DNA of 64,000 nucleotides from assembly GCA_023627715.1 (NCBI GenBank), contig JAMAHW010000002.1, positions 62,001 through 126,000 on the forward strand. Reading direction: 5' to 3'. Made by a program: the position numbers and the translations under genes. This DNA is from Periconia sp. R9002 (taxonomy: Eukaryota > Ascomycota > Dothideomycetes > Pleosporales > Periconiaceae). Of the stretch, positions 57,117 to 64,000 are shown in pieces. The notes beneath the pieces are model-generated. The model was not told the origin of the DNA, made no database searches, and was given only the letters and a program-made list of their open reading frames with translations. Numbering within the stretch: position 1 is the stretch's first letter; each line of letters begins with the position of its first letter.

Positions 57117-60100
57117 ATGGCTTCTGAAAACCCCAGAAACATAGACGGAAAATAGTCTGAAGACATCACTGCTTTGGTAAATGAGGTTCTAGCTAAGACA
57201 TGTGACCTTGTCGTCAGTGACTGCTACGACATTCCGACGAATCACCAGACACCCCACACCTTTATGTGGCATAAGGACAGTGATCAAGTAGTCGTTTGGG
57301 TAGGTTATTATGCCTGCAGACAAAGCAAGCTCTCAGGCTAACAAATTTCTAGAGTCCTGAGAAGAGAGATGCGTTAGACAAAGCCATTTCAATACGGCGC
57401 TGCATATTGGATGCGAGTATTCCCGGGCCTGGGCTCGCACCGATCCTTGCAAGTCTTTCAGAAATGTATCTTTTGCTCTACGATGTTACTGGAGATGTTT
57501 CAGACCTGGAAGAAGCCGTGGAGTTTGGAAACAAGGCGGAATCCTGGATCACTAACGATGAAAAATCAAATGAAGACCTGCTAAACCTTGCTGTGGTGTA
57601 CCAACAAAGATTCGAGGTCACGAAAACTACTAAGGATCTTGATCAGGCCATATGTTTTGCAGAAAGAGCTTTCCACGCAACGAATCAAGCTTCAGAACGG
57701 GGTACCAGGGCAGCAATTTCTTGCTATCTACTGGCGACACTACGATACCACAGGTATCTGCTAACGGGAACTTTGGAAGATATGAAAGAGACCTTACTCA
57801 AGGGTTCAATAGCGTTGGCAGAAATACCGCTTAATAGACCTGATTGGTATTCCATAGTTCGAAGCTTTGTAAAAGATTTGCTTGCGGCCTATATCGCCCG
57901 CGGAGGCGCCGATGCAACGCTCCTTAAGGTTTTAAGAGACATAAGCCGAGTAGATCTTGAGACAGAGGACTTAATCATTTCAGGTTTCCGTAGGAGAGGT
58001 ATGAGAGAAGGATTTGGCTTGCCCAATATTCTGGTTGGCAAAACTGAAGAGGCTCAAGGGAAAATCTTGACTGGTGGTGACGAGGAGCAATTTACCCCAG
58101 AAAAGCGTCTCGATCCTGTCGGACTCGATAATCGCGCTCAAATTCGCGAACTTCCTGCAATGACGTTCGTCTATTGTCAAGATGAAGACGGACCTCGTCT
58201 CGACAGCTTTCCTATCTCCACACCAGAGAGAATGAGTGCGTTGTCGTATGCTATGTTCGGGTCGATTGGAATCGGCGGCAACGGATATACTTATACTGAT
58301 GAAGACCGTGAAATTGTTGAACTGGAGGACCGCTGGCAACATGATGTGGACAACATTTTTGCTGACGAGTTCTTCCGTGAACTGGGCCAATCAGAAGTAT
58401 CACAAGAGCTCTCAATTGTTTCACAGTTATGTGGCCGTTGTTCGGAAACCCTCTCAACTCTTTTAAGCAATGAAATAGAGCCAGTCTCGGTATGTACGAA
58501 TCCAAGAGATTTTCTAACTGAAGGTTGCGCGCTTTGCAACAAAATGCGTCAATGTTTGAACCTTCTTCAACCACTCCGGATGTTCAGAAAGGGGTCAAAC
58601 TTGCATATTCAAGGACGCAATGCGCCAAGTTTTCGGCTTTACGCAGAGCCTGGTGAGCCATCCCGAATAGTGTTAACTACTAGAAATTGGCTGACTATCC
58701 GCGTGTTTTTTAGGACTTGATAATATTCCTCAGTATATCCAAATCTTCACTCTGGTATCTATGAAGCCGGGGCACAAGGGTCATTACGAGCTGCTCCGGA
58801 AGTGGATTCAAGATTGTGACCAACACCATAAATGTTTGCACGACGCACGGTGTACAGGGCACAAACCCTCGAATGTATCGGACAGCAAATTGGATGACAG
58901 AATTCCAGGTCATGTTGAAGAGGAAGATGGCATTTTTCAACACTATTTCGAATGGTTCACTCGATGCAAATTCGGAGAAGACGAACTCTTACCTACAAGA
59001 GTGGTCGATGTAGGCATTGGCAAGAACGTTGAGTTATTGAACCTTCATGAGTCCAAAAGAGGCGAACGAGCAAAATACATAACCTTGTCTCACTGCTGGG
59101 GGAAGCTAGACCAAGAGGTAAAGGACAAGTATTGCACCTACCGATGCAACTGGAAGAGTCGATGTGCAGGCATCAAGATGAAGGACCTACCGCAAACATT
59201 CCAGGATGCTGTAAATGTTACAAGAGAACTGGGAATTCGATTTCTCTGGATCGACTCGATATGCATAATTCAACCACACAAAGGGTGTTCAAAAAGAGGT
59301 TGTGCAGAAGCATACGATTGGGCCTCAGAGGGCCGAAACATGGAGAGGTACTACGGTAATTCCTATTGCACCCTCGCAGCCTCTTCCGCCACGGACTCCA
59401 CTCAGGGCTTCCTCCACAACCGAAATCCACGTGTTGATGCCAAAATCAAATTAGATTCGGTAGGGCACCTATCTATATCTGAGGTTGTCGATGATTTCAA
59501 AAACGATGTTCAAGAGTCGCCACTTAACAAGCGCGGTTGGGTACTGCAAGAACGGGCTCTATCGCGTCGAATAATTCATTTTACTAAGAATCAGACATAC
59601 TGGGAATGCGGAGATGGTATTCGCTGCGAGACCATGTCAAAATTGAAAAAGTAAAGTTCACGACCCATATCACGTATACATACACGCTGACCATAATACA
59701 CGCAGTCCAAGAAATAGTGTTTTGGGCGACCCCCATTTCCCGCAGAAGATCCAGGAATATACAAAGAGCAACAGAATCCGACTTTTCCAATCGCTCTTCG
59801 AGACATACTCTAGGCTTGGTCTGAGTCATCCTACTGACAGACTTGTTGCGATTGCCGGATTGCTAAAGCGCCTAGGTGATCATCTCAACTCTGGGGTAGA
59901 ACATGGACTCCTGGAGAGGTATTTTCACAGATGCCTAATCTGGCGACGCTCCACCTCTTCATTCATATGGGAGCGAATACATTACGAAGATTCAGCTCAA
60001 GTACCCTTTTGGTCGTGGATGGCTTATAGTGGTGAAATTGCTTTTGAGAATGTTCCTTTCTACAATATCGACTGGAATATCAATTTTTTCCACCTTGTTA

Positions 60101-60459
60101 GGGAAGACTACTTAAAAGAAGAGATACCCGATCATGCTAAGCAACTTGGCTTGAAAGCTTGTGCTAGAGAGTTCTCATCTACCGCAGCCGAGCTCTTTTT
60201 GGAAGCCCCAAAATTTTCGTGGGATGCGAGAGACCGGGGCAGCCTGGTTTTTGACGAGAAGAGGAGAGTGGATATTGGCGAACTCAAATGTGTGATCATC
60301 GGACGAATGCGAGAGAATGAGTGTAGCGATAACCAAAAGCATATCATTCTAATAGTTGAAAGAGATGAAGTTGAGCATATATACAAGAGAGTTGGCATTG
60401 GGTTAGTCCAGAAAAGAGATATAATGTTCAATAAGGGGGAGAGCGTGTGGATTTTTTGA
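57117..60459 (+). CDS. TPR-HET domain protein, possibly interrupted at 5' end
   Basis: HET-domain proteins mediate heterokaryon incompatibility and related cell-death responses in fungi. Exons 57353-58652, 58714-59650 and 59706-60459 join in phase with GT-AG sites. An upstream exon ending at 57299 continues the frame; from ATG 57117 it meets an in-frame TAG at 57153-57155, so the true start may be ATG 57264 (about 1,008 aa). The N-terminal third has TPR-like helical repeats (DLEEAVEFGNKAESW, DLDQAICFAERAF). A middle Cys region (LCGRCSE…GCALCNKM, then WIQDCDQHHKCLHDARC) precedes the HET core: YITLSHCWGKL (about residue 567), RFLWIDSICIIQ (about 624), YCTLAASSATDSTQGFL and RGWVLQERALSRRIIHF (about 720). 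The partner or trigger is unknown. It converges on an NmrA-like gene 170 bp away. Confidence 0.85.
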
Positions 60460-60630
60460 GCTTTTTCTGGAGGTCTCGGGGGCAATCGAAAACATCATTT
60501 CAAGCGAAGACGTTCACAAGTGAAGGAACGTAAATCATAAAAATTTCAGTGCTATGATTACGGATACCCGCACTCCCAATACCAAAAACAAAGACAGAAA
60601 CAAAAGAGAAAAGAGAAAAACATGACAAGA

Positions 60631-61468
60631 TCACCTCGCAGGATCGATCACTCCAACCGTGCTCCCAATAAACCGACTCCCACTTCCCTCCTCAAGATCC
60701 TGGGCGATAAACTCGGCATTCTGCTCCAAACTCGTCTCATAGCGACTGAAATTCATCCCAATCACGAGCGTCTTCCCAATCAGTGGGATATGTTTCATCC
60801 ACGAATCCCTCCACAGCGGCGGCGTCCTCGCATTCGCAACCAATTTCCTCTGCTCCGAAGCCTTAGTCGGAACGCTCAGATCCGTCGATTCAGGCACGAG
60901 GTCCGTCGGGCACAGCAAAGACCACTCAACGCTGCCTTCTGGAAGTTTTTTCAGAAGAGCGAGGTTTTGGCGGTGGGTGAGGTATACCGGCATGCTAAGT
61001 TAATGTTAGTATTGATCACTGCAGTGGGGAGTTCAATTAAATAGAAGTAAGTCACACGTACTAGTCCGACATCAAACTCTCCGTCCCCGGGAAATTCAAC
61101 ACCGACATCCCGCCCATGAACCACACGCGCAGCGGACTCCCTCTTTCAGCGCCCGCCTGCTGCACGGCTTCCAAGATGGCGCGGAAGATGTCTGGTAAGT
61201 CGCTTTTCCCCCAAGGCGCCATGGCGGCTACGCCAGCGGCGCTGACGACGGCGTCACAGTGGGTGGTTAGGAGGGCGGCTTTGATGGCGGAGGAATCGGT
61301 TGCGTTGCCTTCAATAATGGTGAGGTGGCGGAGGGTGGTTTCTGGGAATAAAGAGGCGAGTTTTTTGCCGGATCGGACGAAGACGACGACGGTGTGGTTG
61401 TGGGTGAGGAGGGCGGGGACGAGGCGGGAGCCTAGGTTGCCGGTTGCGCCGAGGAGGAGGACTTTCAT
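60631..61468 (-). CDS. NmrA/SDR-like NAD(P)-binding protein
   Basis: Two exons on the minus strand, 61468-61062 and 60994-60631, give 256 aa. The start MKVLLLGATGNLGSRLVPAL carries the Rossmann dinucleotide motif GATGNLG, followed by a GNATDSSAIKAAL segment and DAVVSAAGVAA, as in NmrA-like and atypical short-chain dehydrogenase proteins. The splice (phase 2) gives SDYMPVYLTHRQNLALLKK; this Y…K spacing resembles the SDR catalytic pair but is not decisive. Later, VEWSLLCPTDLVP is the typical late-strand block. It probably acts as a redox sensor or reductase of unknown substrate in the cytosol. It lies between the HET and crotonase genes. Confidence 0.87.
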
Positions 61469-62277
61469 TTTGTTTGTGTGGTTGGGGTTTTTGTGTGAAA
61501 ATTGTTTGTTGTTTTTGGTTGTCTTCGAAAAAAATTATCTTGAGTAGAAGATCGAGAGATTGTTTGATTCGTTCAAAGATGAAGGAAGATATTGTATCGC
61601 AATGAAGAAGTTGGTTTGCTAATGTTCAAGGTTCTTCTCGAGGGGTATTTACAGTTCCCTTTTATATCGTCCCAAACCTTTACTGCCTACTACCAGTCCT
61701 CGCGACCATTTTCCCCCGACACCAACATCTCGACGTTGAAGCTCGCAACGTCAGGCCGAAGCCGCCTAGGGTTGGATTTATCGAGCTAGCGGGGGAAATA
61801 CGCTTACTGAAAAGGCTTAGCTACTTTGGTTCGGCCTGTCAGATTGACCGTGTGGCTTGATGGTTGCCAAGCCGGGGGATTGTTGAACCACAGTGCTGCT
61901 GACATAAGGATGCGTGGATATAGGTAGCGGATATCGATGATGATGTCCGACGTCTCCGATGGCATGGAAACTGGGGGCGCTGGGGGGTATGGAAAGGTTT
62001 GGTTGGATTTTGTTGTGTATTAGGTGTGAGCGCTGGTGGTAGGCTTAGGCGTACTCGAGACTCGTTGTTAAGTACCATACACGCTACTTGGTTGTTTACA
62101 TCAATTCTTGTGACGAGCATCAGTATTAAATATCCATTGATATTGTATAAATGAATGACTCTGTGCTCTAACATGAGTAAAGCCTCAAGCTTCTTGTAAA
62201 TAAATATCCTCAAGTGCTGCCATTGCATAGCGCACGAAGTGAACCAAATATTTTCAACACTGGCTGTCAATACTGTC
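61469..62277. other. Intergenic region
   Basis: About 800 bp between the NmrA-like start and the crotonase stop, both on the minus strand. No supported gene. It must contain the NmrA-like promoter. Confidence 0.5.
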
Positions 62278-63225
62278 TCACACATTCCATGGTCCCTGGC
62301 CGACTAATTGCATGATCTTCTGGTCAACGTGAACCTCATAATCAACACTGGTCTGCAAACCAAGCTCAATGGCTTTAACCACGCGTGCTCGCACGTTTGG
62401 ATCACCCAACGCTGTCTGGAAAGCATTCCAGTCTTCGCTCTGTTCCTCCGCCGTCGGATATATCGAACGCTTATAGACAATCCGCTTCGCCTCAGACAGT
62501 GCAAACTTGTCGAAGCTAGAAACGCGTCGGGCATAGGCGTCGACAAACTCCTCAAACTTCTCGTCCGGAATGGCGCGGTTAATCCCTTCGCATTCGGATA
62601 TTAGGAGAGCGTAATAAGGTGATTCGGTGAACGGAAGACACTTACATCCGTACTTCGCCGCCGTCTCAGCATCGAAATCCTCAGCCCCAAGTATAATCTC
62701 CAGGGCCCTGCTCCTCCCCACCAACCTAGGCAGCAGCGACATACCGCCACCGGCAGGCAATTGCCCGTACGCGACTTCAATCTGGCCAAACTTGGCCTTG
62801 TTGCTGGCAAACCTCACATCCAAAGCAGCGGCAATCTCGGCGCCACCGCCACGGGCAATGCCTCGAACGGCCGCAATGGTCAAGACGGGAAGGTTGGCGA
62901 GCCGGGTTATGTTGCCCCAGATGCCGTCGATGTTTTCCTGCGACACGGGGTTGATGATGTCGAAGTGTGCAATGTAGAATTCGGGCGCGCTGGAATCGAA
63001 AACTACGACTTTGACATCCGGGTCATTTGAGATTTTGTCGACGAGAGCGTAGAAGGAGGTAAACCAGGCGTTGTCTTCGATGTTGAAGGGTGGGTTGGCG
63101 AACGTGGCACGCCAGTAGGAAGGTGTGACTTTGGTGGTTATGATGGGCTCAGAGGTGTTGCTGCTCGAGTTCTGTGCTGCAGTTACAGAACTGGCGAGCA
63201 AACTGAGGATGCTAAACAACTTCAT
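62278..63225 (-). CDS. Crotonase-fold (enoyl-CoA hydratase-like) protein with signal peptide
   Basis: Two exons on the minus strand, 63225-62646 and 62585-62278, give 295 aa. The splice gives AKYGWINRAIPDEKFEEF, the family pattern. Crotonase features: LTIAAVRGIARGGGAEIAAALDVRFAS (oxyanion-hole GGG and the first Glu) and FGQIEVAYGQLPAGGG (second Glu position), so both hydratase glutamates appear kept. I chose ATG 63225 because it starts MKLFSILSLLASSVTAAQNS, a clear secretory leader with a hydrophobic core and AxA-like cleavage site; the frame extends 22 codons further upstream, but that extension would bury the leader. A secreted or vacuolar crotonase is unusual, since relatives are peroxisomal, mitochondrial or cytosolic. 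Substrate unknown. Confidence 0.87.
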   Translation of the reverse strand: MKLFSILSLLASSVTAAQNSSSNTSEPIITTKVTPSYWRATFANPPFNIEDNAWFTSFYALVDKISNDPDVKVVVFDSSAPEFYIAHFDIINPVSQENIDGIWGNITRLANLPVLTIAAVRGIARGGGAEIAAALDVRFASNKAKFGQIEVAYGQLPAGGGMSLLPRLVGRSRALEIILGAEDFDAETAAKYGCKCLPFTESPYYALLISECEGINRAIPDEKFEEFVDAYARRVSSFDKFALSEAKRIVYKRSIYPTAEEQSEDWNAFQTALGDPNVRARVVKAIELGLQTSVDYEVHVDQKIMQLVGQGPWNV

Positions 63226-64000
63226 CTTCGTTGACTTTCCTTTAAAGACTAGATGGACGTAAATTGAAAGAGTGTCAAGCCATTTCAACAAAATTGAATT
63301 AAAATACGTTTTAGGATTTCCTATGGAATAGGTATAGTAACTCAGTGTACACGTGATAAAGCTGACCGAGCAATTATCATAAGGTTCTGACGCTTACAAT
63401 AGAGAAAAAGGCAAAAGGCAACAACAGTCTAGCCTCTTAAATCCAAACAAATCAGACCATAGATCAAAAGGAGCTGTAGCTCTGGATGGGAAGTACGTGT
63501 ATATTCGTGCATGTGGTGGGGGCCGTTAGGGAAAGAATGTAGAAAGAAATCGAGGTCGATCATGGTGATGAGGTCCTTATAGCACTATTTTTTTAATAGG
63601 AATATCCGTCATGAATGACAACTCGTTGTGCTATGAGATGATTCCTGCGTAATTGCGGAACTCAACAATCACCCGTTTTATATATTCCACACACGCAACA
63701 GTCATACATCGCCGCAACAAGAACGGAAATAAAACACAATGGATCGTACACATCGAGTCAAAAGAATGAAAAGACTAATTTCACGGTACCCGCCATTCTC
63801 AAAATACCGTATATTTACCGTCTGTACCCACGCATACACGCCGCAAGGCGTTCCTGTAGTTACATCAAGGTACTTCGACAACGGCCGGACCGCCCAAAGG
63901 AACATCTCCGCGCACACCTGCGCACATGTGCATCACCTAAAAAAAAAGTTCAAAATCTCTCATCGTTTCTGCTCACCATATGTCTGTGTTGTCGAAGTAG
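63226..64000. other. Right-edge intergenic sequence
   Basis: Promoter side of the crotonase gene and further sequence to the window edge. Frames are short and I see no recognisable feature. Confidence 0.5.

Overview
The window looks like about 64 kb of nuclear chromosome from a filamentous ascomycete, most likely a Dothideomycete-type mould (the class is inferred). The evidence is short GT-AG introns (mostly 42-85 nt), a complex I accessory subunit, a LaeA-like methyltransferase, a hybrid histidine kinase, a HET-domain protein, a Pro/Ser-rich CRIB protein and an intron-bearing tRNA-Gly. I support 17 protein-coding genes and one tRNA. There are no bacterial-type operons, and I see no CRISPR array or intact transposon.

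Layout. 1-1813: 3' part of cytosolic/mitochondrial glycyl-tRNA synthetase, cut by the left edge. 5.7-7.2 kb: LaeA-like SAM methyltransferase. 9.2-13.3 kb: hybrid histidine kinase, minus only a clear first exon. 14.4-15.2 kb: alpha/beta hydrolase. 15.9-18.2 kb: RBR (RING1-IBR-RING2) ubiquitin ligase with two candidate last exons. 18.84 kb: tRNA-Gly(GCC). 19.3-21.0 kb: T5orf172/MUG113-like protein. 21.4-23.0 kb: C2H2 zinc-finger factor. 24.8-27.2 kb: CAF1 deadenylase and complex I B12, divergently transcribed. 27.2-38.9 kb: a long gene-poor stretch. 38.9-54.9 kb: a CRIB-domain Cdc42 effector, alpha-actinin, a CPA-type cation/proton antiporter, the PAK kinase Cla4 and the AP-2 mu chain. 57.1-63.2 kb: accessory-looking end with a TPR-HET protein, an NAD(P)-binding NmrA-like protein and a crotonase-fold protein with a signal peptide.

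How the genes relate. Most are unrelated housekeeping genes: translation, mRNA decay, respiration, ubiquitylation. The 38.9-54.9 kb block is notable because four of its five genes act at the cell cortex: Cdc42 effectors (CRIB protein and Cla4), actin crosslinking (alpha-actinin) and endocytosis (AP-2 mu).

Most interesting signals: (1) the RBR gene, where a 14-nt microexon carries the catalytic cysteine of RING2 and can splice in the same phase to either of two downstream exons that each complete a RING2; (2) a TPR-HET fusion with an in-frame TAG near its 5' end; (3) a pair of small related ORFs on opposite strands, plus a third degenerate copy, at 23.4-24.1 kb; (4) a methyltransferase whose Rossmann core is split by a large low-complexity insertion; (5) a crotonase-fold protein with a secretory leader. 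Intron boundaries were read by eye from splice consensus, frame and protein-family continuity; no transcript data were available.
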